Below, piece after piece: positions 9,294 to 18,161 of a DNA stretch of 64,000 nucleotides. A program made the translations under genes and the position numbers. The notes beneath the pieces are model-generated. The model saw only the letters and a program-made list of their open reading frames with translations, did no database searches and was not told the origin of the DNA. The stretch's first letter is position 1; every line of letters begins with the position of its first letter. This stretch comes from Actinomycetes bacterium (lineage in GTDB: Bacteria; Actinomycetota; Coriobacteriia; Anaerosomatales; JAGXFU01): the NCBI GenBank assembly GCA_024637115.1, contig JAGXFU010000005.1:126001-190000 (forward strand), written 5' to 3'.

Positions 9294-10562
9294 TCACAAT
9301 CCCTTCGGCATCGGTGAGACATCTATCTTCACTCGATCGACCACGTACTCAGCCAGGGTGATAGCCTCATCTCGAGACTCACCAGTCGCCATCACGCAGC
9401 CGACTCTCTCGCCATGGCATGTTGGAGGCTCAACAACGGTCCCAACCCCGAAGCCCGCCTGGAGCCAATAGGGCTCCCACGTAATGAAGTGAACGTCCGG
9501 ATGAGACTGACACTCTTGAACACCCGAAATGGCTGTGACTGTTCCAGGGAGCGGTTCTGGCCAAAAGTATCGTAGCGCCACACCCTTGTCATAATGCCAC
9601 TGTAGAAACGTTGGGGTTATCTCATCCCCAACACTCTGCTGAATGGCGGCACTGACGATATCGCTCCCGTTGTTCAGCGGACCAGTAAACGAACAGAAAT
9701 AGTCTCCGGACATCCGAGCCGCCATCTCAAGCATACATACGCGACCTTCGGACGTCACAATGATGTCGCCCTTTGCCGGTCCAAAGTCGATACCAAGCGC
9801 CTGAATTGCCTTGTCCACCTCAAGCAGAACACGATCAAAGACGTCGCGGGGCAACGATGTCGGACACGTGTCGCCATTCTCCAACAAGTGCGGCGGGTAT
9901 TTGTACTTCGTGTCATAGTTGCGATCGCTGAAACCCATGGTATGCGCCACGCCATCAACAACGAGTGACTCAGAGGAGTGCTCTGTACCTTCAATGTGCT
10001 CCTCAATGAGCACGACCTGTGCGGACTCCCGCATAGTGAACTCGAATGTGTCTCGGACGTCATCGATTGAGTTGCAGCGCACCACACCCCTGGCACCTGC
10101 ACGCATGAGCGGCTTGAGTACGACTGGCAATCCGATATCTACTGCAACCGCGCACGCTTCCTCGACCGAGCGAGCCTCACCAAAGCGCGGGCACGATACC
10201 CCCGCATCACGCCACGCTTTGAGTCGGGCGAGCTTGTCCGTTGCCCTGTCGGCCGCAGCGATACTGACGCTCGGGAGGCCGAGTCCTGAAGCGACTCGAG
10301 CGGCACTACCGGCGGCCTCCACAGCCATTGTCAGTATCCCATCCGCCGATCGTCCCTCCGCCTCAAGCAAGCGGACCGCAGCCAATATGGCATCTGGGTC
10401 GTGCGTTGAGATTCCGGGCAGCGGGTAGTCAGTCATGCTGAGCCCGGGGGCGTTTGGGTTCATGTCTGGCGAAATGACCTCATAGCCGAGCATGTGTGCG
10501 CGAGCGATGGCCGGTATCTGTTGATAGCCCGCACCAAGGATTATTACTGCTTTGTGTGGCAT
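9294..10562 (-). CDS. ATP-grasp domain protein (ligase A)
   Basis: VIILGAGYQQIPAIARAHMLGYEV, GLPVVLKPLMRAGARGVVRC, LEMAARMSGDYF: PurK/CPSase-like ATP-grasp. ATG 10562. Confidence 0.75.
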   Translation of the reverse strand: MPHKAVIILGAGYQQIPAIARAHMLGYEVISPDMNPNAPGLSMTDYPLPGISTHDPDAILAAVRLLEAEGRSADGILTMAVEAAGSAARVASGLGLPSVSIAAADRATDKLARLKAWRDAGVSCPRFGEARSVEEACAVAVDIGLPVVLKPLMRAGARGVVRCNSIDDVRDTFEFTMRESAQVVLIEEHIEGTEHSSESLVVDGVAHTMGFSDRNYDTKYKYPPHLLENGDTCPTSLPRDVFDRVLLEVDKAIQALGIDFGPAKGDIIVTSEGRVCMLEMAARMSGDYFCSFTGPLNNGSDIVSAAIQQSVGDEITPTFLQWHYDKGVALRYFWPEPLPGTVTAISGVQECQSHPDVHFITWEPYWLQAGFGVGTVVEPPTCHGERVGCVMATGESRDEAITLAEYVVDRVKIDVSPMPKGL

Positions 10563-10563
10563 T

Positions 10564-12066
10564 TCACTCCGTTCCAAGTAACTGACTCACGAGAGCGACA
10601 ACTCGTGATGCGCCCTTCCCGTCAACCACCTGCGTGGCGATCTCTGACATCGCCCGCAGACTCTCCGAATCAGCGAGAAGCTCCGCGATCCGTGATGCCA
10701 ATTCCTCAGGCTGCCATTCATCATGGTAGCCGAGAGACACCGCTGCCCCTCGTTCGGCATAGGCATTCCCAACCGAAGCGTTGAACTGGGATGGTGCGAT
10801 AATTATTGTCGGCAATCCTAGCGCCGCCATCTCATAGGTAGTCAGGCCCAACGCCGAAATCCCAAGGTCGGACTCCGCGATTAGGGAGGTTAGGGATGGC
10901 ACGTGACCGTGGACGGTCACCTCAAAGGGCAGGTTCGATGCAAGGGACTCAAGAGACCTGAGACCGGGATTCGCAGCCCCCACAACTACATTTGCGACGC
11001 CAGAGTAGCCCGCAAGAGACAACGCGTCGAGAACACGCTGAGTCAACTGCGCTGGATCACTTCCGCCCATGGCAACGAGTATGCGATTAACCTGACCGCT
11101 GCGCTCGCGGATACAGCGAGAACGTTCCTCCATATCCTTGGACAGCAGGAAGTAGTCGAGACCCTCGTGAACGCGAGCAAGTGCTGCGGCGTCTACTCCC
11201 CAGTCTGGATGCGGCAGCGCATTGATAGCCAAGTCACACTTCTCGACGCCCCGCATCGGATTGTCAAAGTGGAGCTGCGGAACGCCAGCCGCACGAAGAG
11301 CCTCAAAGAGCGGGTCAGCCGTCTCGAGAAGTTCGCGCGGGAAATTAATGGCGACGGCCGCCGCACCTAGCCGTTCAACTGCTGCGAGAACCGCATCGAT
11401 TTCGCTGCTTCCAGCTTCAACGTCGAGCGGAAGTCCCAGAGCTGTGGTTGCCAACCACTCGCGTGAAGGGGAGTCGAACCTTCCAATAAGGCGCACGGTC
11501 GCAACATTAGCTGCGAGTAGCACATCGGCGAGCTTCGCTGCGTGGGCTACATGACCAAGCCCGATTGAGAAACCTCCGTCCGCGCGATAGAGCAGCACTG
11601 GGAGGTCTCGGGTCGACCGGGCCATTACGGTCGTGAGTCCTCGGTCTGTCACCGCTTCATCGATTCTTTCCCATCCTCGCGTCGCGTAGTATTCGGCTGC
11701 CTGCTGAGCCTGCAAGAAGACACGCTCATAGCCAAGTTCGCCCGCCAGCTCCACGATACGATCAACCAATAGAGTGCCGACCCCTGATGTTCGAGCGGTC
11801 GGCGTGACGTAGAGTGCAGCGAGCCATGGAGTCAACTCATCAAAACCATCTAGGTCACTGACAAAGAGGCTGACGGTACCCACAGGTACGTCAGCATCAA
11901 GTGCCACGAGTGTCAATGGAACCGCATCCTCGGCTAGACGTTCACGAACACGCTGCCGCGCGCGGTTTCGCCCTTCTGGTGTTCCGTCGCCCCATGAGTC
12001 GAAGATCCAGTCAGCGACCTGGTCAGTATGCTCAGGATGCCTGCTGAGAAAATCGATGCGCGGCAT
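10564..12066 (-). CDS. Fusion protein: N-terminal GNAT acetyltransferase + C-terminal PseG-like UDP-sugar hydrolase
   Basis: aa ~1-150 GNAT (ALYVTPTARTSGVGTLLVDRI...AAEYYATRGWERI); then VLLYRADGGFSIGLGHVAHAAKLAD...ILVAMGGSDPAQLTQRVL...SDLGISALGLTTYEMAALGLPTIIIAPSQFN, typical PseG/GT-B-like. Confidence 0.75.
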   Translation of the reverse strand: MPRIDFLSRHPEHTDQVADWIFDSWGDGTPEGRNRARQRVRERLAEDAVPLTLVALDADVPVGTVSLFVSDLDGFDELTPWLAALYVTPTARTSGVGTLLVDRIVELAGELGYERVFLQAQQAAEYYATRGWERIDEAVTDRGLTTVMARSTRDLPVLLYRADGGFSIGLGHVAHAAKLADVLLAANVATVRLIGRFDSPSREWLATTALGLPLDVEAGSSEIDAVLAAVERLGAAAVAINFPRELLETADPLFEALRAAGVPQLHFDNPMRGVEKCDLAINALPHPDWGVDAAALARVHEGLDYFLLSKDMEERSRCIRERSGQVNRILVAMGGSDPAQLTQRVLDALSLAGYSGVANVVVGAANPGLRSLESLASNLPFEVTVHGHVPSLTSLIAESDLGISALGLTTYEMAALGLPTIIIAPSQFNASVGNAYAERGAAVSLGYHDEWQPEELASRIAELLADSESLRAMSEIATQVVDGKGASRVVALVSQLLGTE

Positions 12067-12085
12067 TGGCAGCTCCCTTGTGATG

Positions 12086-13021
12086 CTAGTCGGCCGCGCG
12101 GCCCAGCACGCCCACCAGTCGACCCAGACCTAGCTCGGCGAGCGAGGAGTACAGGTCCTTCTTGAGCTGTGTCTTACCCGCCTTGGCAAGATTGAACTCG
12201 AAGTTCTTGCGTAGAGCGTGGCACCGTCGACCCGTCGCGTCATCACCAACGTAGTTCTCCCCCATAAGAAGGAACATGTCGATTGGGAATGTCGCGTCGC
12301 TATGCACCACCTCGAAGTCGGCGGACCGCATCAGTCCTGCGAGCGAATCGCGGTTGAAGTAGTTGACGTGATGCGGCGGGCTGACCCACCAGGGGTCAAA
12401 CCCACACCCGTCACGGAGCGCCTCCTGAAACGGGCTGTACTCGTTCGGGACCATCACGTACAACAGCCCGCCCGGATTGAGCATCGAGCGGAGCAGTCTG
12501 ATCATCTCACCTGGATCAGGGATGTGCTCCAGCACCTCGCTCATATGAATCACGTCGAACATACCAAGAGCGGGAGCCGTATCTGAGCCCAAGAATCCCT
12601 GCACGACATCAAGACCCATCGAGCGGGCATGCTCAGAAGCTGCCAGCGAGGGTTCGATGCCAGTAACACTCCAGCCCCGCCGCGCGCCTTCGGCAAGAAA
12701 GTAGCCTGGACCAGAACCAACATCGAGCAGCGTGCGACCTTCTGTGGGGAGCATCTCTTCGAACAAATCGTAGCGCTCGGCGTAGACCATCTGCCACCAC
12801 TCTTTGTCCTCTGCGTGTTGCTCAAGATAGAGGGGCTTCTCGGTGGTGTAGTAGTCATCTTTGTATACGCTGGAAAGATCATCAGCTGTGGGAATCGGTA
12901 CGATATGCGCAAACCCGCAAGTCGTGCATTCAATGACGTCGAAACCTCCGACGCTATCTAGCGTAGACCCTACGTGCAGGGCTGTATGAGCTGACACGTT
13001 CTCGGACACTAGACCTCCCAC
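12086..13021 (-). CDS. Class I SAM-dependent methyltransferase
   Basis: TLLDVGSGPGYFLAEGARRGWSVTGIEPS, FDVIHMSEVLEHIPDPGEMIRLLRSMLNPGGLLYVMVPN. Confidence 0.8.
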   Translation of the reverse strand: MGGLVSENVSAHTALHVGSTLDSVGGFDVIECTTCGFAHIVPIPTADDLSSVYKDDYYTTEKPLYLEQHAEDKEWWQMVYAERYDLFEEMLPTEGRTLLDVGSGPGYFLAEGARRGWSVTGIEPSLAASEHARSMGLDVVQGFLGSDTAPALGMFDVIHMSEVLEHIPDPGEMIRLLRSMLNPGGLLYVMVPNEYSPFQEALRDGCGFDPWWVSPPHHVNYFNRDSLAGLMRSADFEVVHSDATFPIDMFLLMGENYVGDDATGRRCHALRKNFEFNLAKAGKTQLKKDLYSSLAELGLGRLVGVLGRAAD

Positions 13022-13070
13022 AATCTTCTGCGCAGGACAGGCATTTCAGAATACAGGAACCTCACGCTCA

Positions 13071-14282
13071 CTAGTCCACGACGAACGTGATAGCCCCCGC
13101 GGCCTCTTCCAGCCTAGCGCGAACCTCATCTCGAGATGGGCCAACCACCCAAACGAATCCACAGATGTCGCGATTGTCTCGAGGTATGCGAATCATCGAT
13201 CCCAAATCTACGCGGATTGACAGCTTGTATACGCCCGAGATAGCTAGCGCCTCCGCCTCTCCTTCCACCCGGGCAAGCGTTCCCGCCTCTGAAGCAAAGA
13301 GCGCGCGCCATCCAGCATGCGCCTTCACTGACGTGTCGCAATCAACAGAAGACCACTGTTCGCTCAACAAGCCAGCGAAGTAAGCCCCAATCGGAGAGCC
13401 GACTTGAGCGAATGGAGTCATGTACGAGGTCAACACATCGCCATGGAAGCGTGGAGAGAGCTCCAGTAGGCGAGGACCGTCGGCGGTGACGATCAAGTCC
13501 GCCTTCACCGGTCCTTGCTCGATACCAAGAGCCTGTGCTGCGTGCTCAGCGATGGCATAGCAATCATCCTCTTGCGCGCTCGAGAGCTCTGCCGGCTGAG
13601 CACCCCAGAGAGAAAGTGCGCTCATCGGAGGCGGCTGAAAGAAGCGCTCCATTATCCCGCACCGAATGAACCTGCCCTCGACCATGAGCCCGTTGAGGTC
13701 GATGTGACGCCCAAGGAGCAGTTCCTCGACGATGACCTGCTCCGAGAACCGCTGCGCTTCTGCTAGGCCTGAGACGAGTTCCGACTCAGTGTCTACTCGA
13801 ACGACTCCGCGACTACCACTACTGTCCACCGGCTTTACGACCACCGGCAATCCCAAGTCAGCAGCAGCCGCAGCAAGTTCCTCAGTGTTACAGACGGTGG
13901 CTCCGGCAGCCACTGGAACGCCCGCTTCACGCCAAACGCGCAGCGCCAAAGACTTGTCGAGGGCTCTGCGCGCAATCTCTGGGTCACAACCAGGAATCCC
14001 CAGCGCCGCATGGGCCTCCGCTGCGGCCAAAACCCCAAAGTCACTACCAGCATAGACGCCTGCAACAGGCCGCTGAATAGAAACTTCCTGCGCCAGCGCA
14101 ACGACTGCTTCCACATCGGTTCCACTCACTAGTTCGAAACGATCTGCAATGGCGCACCCGGGAGCATCAGAGTTGATGTCCGTGACAACCACATAGAAAC
14201 CCATCTGGCGTGCTAGTTCGATGCTACTCATTTGTAGGTCGCTCGCTCCGATATGTATTAGGGCGGAACGGGATCGAGTCAT
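13071..14282 (-). CDS. ATP-grasp domain protein (ligase B)
   Basis: GLPVVVKPVDSSGSRGVVRVD, VKADLIVTADGPRLLELSPRFHGD. Confidence 0.75.
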   Translation of the reverse strand: MTRSRSALIHIGASDLQMSSIELARQMGFYVVVTDINSDAPGCAIADRFELVSGTDVEAVVALAQEVSIQRPVAGVYAGSDFGVLAAAEAHAALGIPGCDPEIARRALDKSLALRVWREAGVPVAAGATVCNTEELAAAAADLGLPVVVKPVDSSGSRGVVRVDTESELVSGLAEAQRFSEQVIVEELLLGRHIDLNGLMVEGRFIRCGIMERFFQPPPMSALSLWGAQPAELSSAQEDDCYAIAEHAAQALGIEQGPVKADLIVTADGPRLLELSPRFHGDVLTSYMTPFAQVGSPIGAYFAGLLSEQWSSVDCDTSVKAHAGWRALFASEAGTLARVEGEAEALAISGVYKLSIRVDLGSMIRIPRDNRDICGFVWVVGPSRDEVRARLEEAAGAITFVVD

Positions 14283-15334
14283 CGCATTCCCTCTCTCGAA
14301 TCAGTCTGGCAAGGCTCAACAATCCAGCCACCATCGGTTGTCCTGCGAGTCCTGTGGGGCCGGCAAGTCAGCGAAGAAGCTGGTGGGTCGAAGCCGATCA
14401 TCAGCCTGACCAGAACGTCGAGAACATCAACCCCACACGCCCGCGGAAGCAGACCTTCGAAAACGAAATCGCCTCCAAGCTCAACATGCAGTTCAATGAC
14501 GAACGGAATGCCTTCAGGCGTGATCCTCGTCGAAAGAATGAAGGGCACTCTTCGCATGTCGAAAGCCGCAACCACTCGTGCCGAAAGTGCTTCCAGTCGC
14601 CGTTTCACCTCACCTTGAGCAACTACTGAAGGTACGCGAAAACCGGAACCCACAAGCGCCCCATCGTCCATGAACCGATTCAGTTCATCTAGGTACGCGA
14701 GAATAGTTAGCTCACCGCTACTGTCAACAGCACCAAGAACGGTAACATCCACACCATCAATGAACTCCTCAACATCAACGGCCCCTGATGCAGACGAAGA
14801 GTGCGCCTCCTCCCAAGCGACTGCAAAATCGTTCTCGCATCGCACTCGGGTTATGGCGGCCTTGCCGATGCTGGTTACCGACGGCTTGACCACGACCTGC
14901 GGGCCAAGGACTCTCCAATCCACGCCTTCTGGCGATGTCATTGAAAAATGCCGCGGAGCTTCAATTCCGCTCTCGTGACAGCTAGCGAGAAATGTGTCTT
15001 TGGCTATGATCGTCTGTGCGCTCACGACTGAGAGACTGGGAACCTGATATGTCTCGCACAACTGTGCCGCCGTAACAACTGGTAGCCCCGAGGAGCCATT
15101 CACTACACCGAGAACCGAAACCTGTCCAAGCTCGCGAATAATCGCTGCGGCATCATGGGTACTTGCGACAACGCTCTCATCGGCAAAGGCGAAGCCCGGT
15201 GCGCTCGCATTGCGGTCCACAACAACCGTTCGTACTCCCGCCGCAGCAACACGCATGATTACGGGCACTTGACTCAGTCCGCCTGCGAGGCAAATAGCGA
15301 CACTGGGATTCCGAGTACTACTCGACATGGGCAT
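14279..15334 (-). CDS. ATP-grasp domain protein (ligase C, divergent)
   Basis: VVVDRNASAPGFAFADES matches the D-N-APG-D block of ligases A and B; GPQVVVKPSVTSIGKAAITRV; FVIELHVELGGDFV. Confidence 0.65.
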   Translation of the reverse strand: MPMSSSTRNPSVAICLAGGLSQVPVIMRVAAAGVRTVVVDRNASAPGFAFADESVVASTHDAAAIIRELGQVSVLGVVNGSSGLPVVTAAQLCETYQVPSLSVVSAQTIIAKDTFLASCHESGIEAPRHFSMTSPEGVDWRVLGPQVVVKPSVTSIGKAAITRVRCENDFAVAWEEAHSSSASGAVDVEEFIDGVDVTVLGAVDSSGELTILAYLDELNRFMDDGALVGSGFRVPSVVAQGEVKRRLEALSARVVAAFDMRRVPFILSTRITPEGIPFVIELHVELGGDFVFEGLLPRACGVDVLDVLVRLMIGFDPPASSLTCRPHRTRRTTDGGWIVEPCQTDSREGMR

Positions 15335-16154
15335 CGAGGCCGCTGATTGTTGGCAGAACGTGTACGTCTACCGGTGCCACATCCAATTCACGCCATAGAT
15401 GCCGGTACTTCTCGCGTCCCACATGTGTCGCATTAGGCGAGCTGGCAGCTTCTGAATCCACCGAGAACTGTACTACCTCAATAACACTCGGCCGATGCTC
15501 TTCAGAGTAGAGTGAGTCATAGACAGCCGCAATGAACTCATAATCCTCCGGGTGATCAACGGTCCACCTCAGAGCAGACAGATCAATGGGCGGCACGACG
15601 TAGCCAATACGAAACTCGTCCGCGCGACGCCATATGTAGGAAGTCACATGCTCGCGATCCTCAGAATCGGTCGCCTCAAGCCATGCCCTGTCGATTGCCG
15701 AACGACGGACACAGGCAACACCTAGACCATCAGGAAAGCCCGCGACGCCAAGACTGGCAGCGCCACCTCCTGCCACGATGCCCAAATGATCATATTCAGA
15801 ATCACGATAAATCTCTAGAAGTGCAGCTATGGCATCTGGATCCACCAGTGGACAGTCGCCTGTCACCCGCACCACTGGGTCAGCCTCGAACTGCAGCGCT
15901 GCCCAATAGTAACGGTCGAGGACATCGCTCTCGCTACCCGAGAAGACTTGAACACCGTGCTCGGCACAGAATTCTCGAATGGCATTGTCACCTGGCTCGT
16001 CGCTGGTCGCGACAACGACCTCGGCTATAGAGTCAACCTGACGGAGCCGATCAACCACGTGCCACAGTGCGGGCTTGCCAGCAAGCGGCAAGAGAACCTT
16101 CCCCGGCAGACGCGTCGAACCCATTCTGGCTTGGATGATTGCGACCGGACGCAC
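15318..16154 (-). CDS. Cytidylyltransferase (SpsF/PseF-like)
   Basis: VAIIQARMGSTRLPGKVLLPLAGKPALWHVVDRL and VRVTGDCPLVDPDAI are SpsF-type cytidylyltransferase motifs. Confidence 0.8.
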   Translation of the reverse strand: MRPVAIIQARMGSTRLPGKVLLPLAGKPALWHVVDRLRQVDSIAEVVVATSDEPGDNAIREFCAEHGVQVFSGSESDVLDRYYWAALQFEADPVVRVTGDCPLVDPDAIAALLEIYRDSEYDHLGIVAGGGAASLGVAGFPDGLGVACVRRSAIDRAWLEATDSEDREHVTSYIWRRADEFRIGYVVPPIDLSALRWTVDHPEDYEFIAAVYDSLYSEEHRPSVIEVVQFSVDSEAASSPNATHVGREKYRHLWRELDVAPVDVHVLPTISGLDAHVE

Positions 16155-16156
16155 GG

Positions 16157-17038
16157 CTAGGGTCTCCAGTCAGCGCGAACATGCTTGAACGGTCGCAAGC
16201 CATCAATGGGATCCGCACGCCATACACGTTCGTCCTGCTCCATATCCGTCGGCTCCTTTGCACCGCTGCCATCAGCACTGATGCCGCGCTCTACCTCAGC
16301 GATCAACTTGGCGATGGGCTGCGGAAGCCAGCAGTGACCAGAACCGAACTCCTCGCCCTGTTCGTCGAGATCAAGGTGAAACTCAATCACCTCAGCCCCC
16401 CAACGATGCACGGCGCGCAGAACGACGGCGGAATCGACACTGTGGTCAGACCACCCAACGGTACAGCCAAACTCGTCACGCATCGTTGCGATGGCCGCGA
16501 GATTGCACCGGTCAGCAGTCGCGGGGTATCTCGACACGCAATGCAGCAACGTGAGTTGCGCCACGTTCTCAGCACGCAGTACTCCGACCGCATGCTCTAC
16601 CTCGTCGAGCGTCGCCATGCCAGTAGAGACGATGACTGGCAGGCCAGTTCGCGCACACGCGCTCAGAAGATCATCCCAAAGCAGTTCGTAGGAGGAAATC
16701 TTGTATGCCGCTACGAACGGACGGAGTTCCTCAACCGCAGCCAGGTCGAATGGCGTGCACATAAGCGCAACGCCGCGCGTCTCGCAGCGCTCGGCTATCT
16801 CGGGAAGAAACTCCACGGGGAGCTCCCATTGACGGCGGGCTCGCACCGACTCACTACGCTCGATGATCTCGGGGGCGAAGAGCTCGTCCACGCGGAAGAG
16901 CTGAAACTTGACCGCTCCGCACCCCGCGTCCGCGGCAGCGTCAATGAACGCGAGTGACCGCTCAAGGCTACGGTTGTGGTTGCTCGAGACCTCGGCAATA
17001 AAGAGCGGCATGGGAGGGGTGTCGCCAGGAGCATTCAT
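16157..17038 (-). CDS. N-acetylneuraminate/pseudaminate synthase family protein (NeuB/PseI-like), no visible SAF domain
   Basis: FIAEVSSNHNRSLERSLAFIDAAADAGCGAVKFQLF, MCTPFDLAAVEEL, YKISSYELLWDDLL, VIVSTGMATLDEVEHAV, VGWSDHSVDSAV. Confidence 0.8.
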   Translation of the reverse strand: MNAPGDTPPMPLFIAEVSSNHNRSLERSLAFIDAAADAGCGAVKFQLFRVDELFAPEIIERSESVRARRQWELPVEFLPEIAERCETRGVALMCTPFDLAAVEELRPFVAAYKISSYELLWDDLLSACARTGLPVIVSTGMATLDEVEHAVGVLRAENVAQLTLLHCVSRYPATADRCNLAAIATMRDEFGCTVGWSDHSVDSAVVLRAVHRWGAEVIEFHLDLDEQGEEFGSGHCWLPQPIAKLIAEVERGISADGSGAKEPTDMEQDERVWRADPIDGLRPFKHVRADWRP

Positions 17039-17047
17039 GGTTAACGC

Positions 17048-18058
17048 CTATACGCCAAAGTCCGGGTCGACGTGCGCCCGGATCAAGTCGCGCAACTCGT
17101 CGACACTCAACCACTCGCTATTCTCACCGCTGCTGTAATGGAATCCTGACGAGCAGAGTGCACCATCGAATTGAGCCATGAAAGCGTCCACATCCCATAA
17201 CTTCATTGCCGGAAGAATCACGAAGTACTTCTCGAACTCGACGGTGCTAAGCGCGTCCGTTTCGGTGATCATTTCTTCATGCAGCTTTTCGCCGGGTCGA
17301 ATCCCCACGACCTGCTTCTCGCACGTAGGACAGACGGCCTCGGCCACGTCCGTGATCCGATAGCTCGGGATCTTGGGGACAAAGATCTCGCCGCCCCACA
17401 TGTTCTGGAGAGCAAAGAGTACGAGCTCAACGCCCTCTTCGAGCGAAATGTTGAACCTCGTCATGCGCTCATCGGTAATCGGGAGTACGCCGCTCTCGCG
17501 CTTATCTAGAAAGAAGGGAATCACGCTTCCACGCGAGCCCATGACATTGCCGTAGCGTACGACCGAAAACTTGATATCGTGACCACCGGCGAACCGGTTG
17601 GCGGCAACGAAGAGCTTGTCGCTGGCGAGCTTCGTAGCGCCGTATAGATTGATGGGAGCTGCTGCTTTGTCTGTCGAAAGCGCAACGACTTGGCTCACTC
17701 CACGATCAATTGCTGCCTCGATAACGTTCTCAGCACCAAGGATGTTCGTCTTGATTGCTTCGAATGGGTTGTACTCACATACGGGGACATGCTTGAGTGC
17801 GGCAGCATGCACAACGATGTCGATGCCCTCCATCGCGCGCGAGAGACGATCTCGGTCACGCACATCACCAATGAAATACCTGAGCTGGGGATACTCGGTC
17901 GGAGAGAACACTTGAGACATCTCGAACTGCTTGAGTTCATCGCGCGAGTAGATCGCGAGACGCGTGACCTGTGGATAGCGGGCGAGGATCGTCTCCACGA
18001 ACTTCTTGCCAAACGAACCGGTACCACCGGTGATAAGGATTGACTTGCCGTTGAGCAC
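17048..18058 (-). CDS. pseB: UDP-N-acetylglucosamine 4,6-dehydratase (inverting), PseB-like
   Basis: LNGKSILITGGTGSFGKKFVETIL, ALKHVPVCEYNPFEAIKTNILGAENVIEAA, VALSTDKAAAPINLYGATKLASDKL. GTG start 18058 with AGGAGG upstream. Confidence 0.85.
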   Translation of the reverse strand: MLNGKSILITGGTGSFGKKFVETILARYPQVTRLAIYSRDELKQFEMSQVFSPTEYPQLRYFIGDVRDRDRLSRAMEGIDIVVHAAALKHVPVCEYNPFEAIKTNILGAENVIEAAIDRGVSQVVALSTDKAAAPINLYGATKLASDKLFVAANRFAGGHDIKFSVVRYGNVMGSRGSVIPFFLDKRESGVLPITDERMTRFNISLEEGVELVLFALQNMWGGEIFVPKIPSYRITDVAEAVCPTCEKQVVGIRPGEKLHEEMITETDALSTVEFEKYFVILPAMKLWDVDAFMAQFDGALCSSGFHYSSGENSEWLSVDELRDLIRAHVDPDFGV

Positions 18059-18161
18059 AAAGGCCTCCTGTAAGTGGACGTATGCGTCCCATATGCTACC
18101 AGGCTCGGTAAGGGTACGCACCGAAACTCCGCGACTGCCGAAACCCGCGCACTGATTCCCT

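Noticed and set aside
9294-15334. Purine (PurK) or carbamoyl-phosphate synthase assignment for the ATP-grasp proteins
   Set aside because: Only the generic ATP-grasp fold is supported; the three paralogues lie in a glycan locus with no purine or pyrimidine genes.
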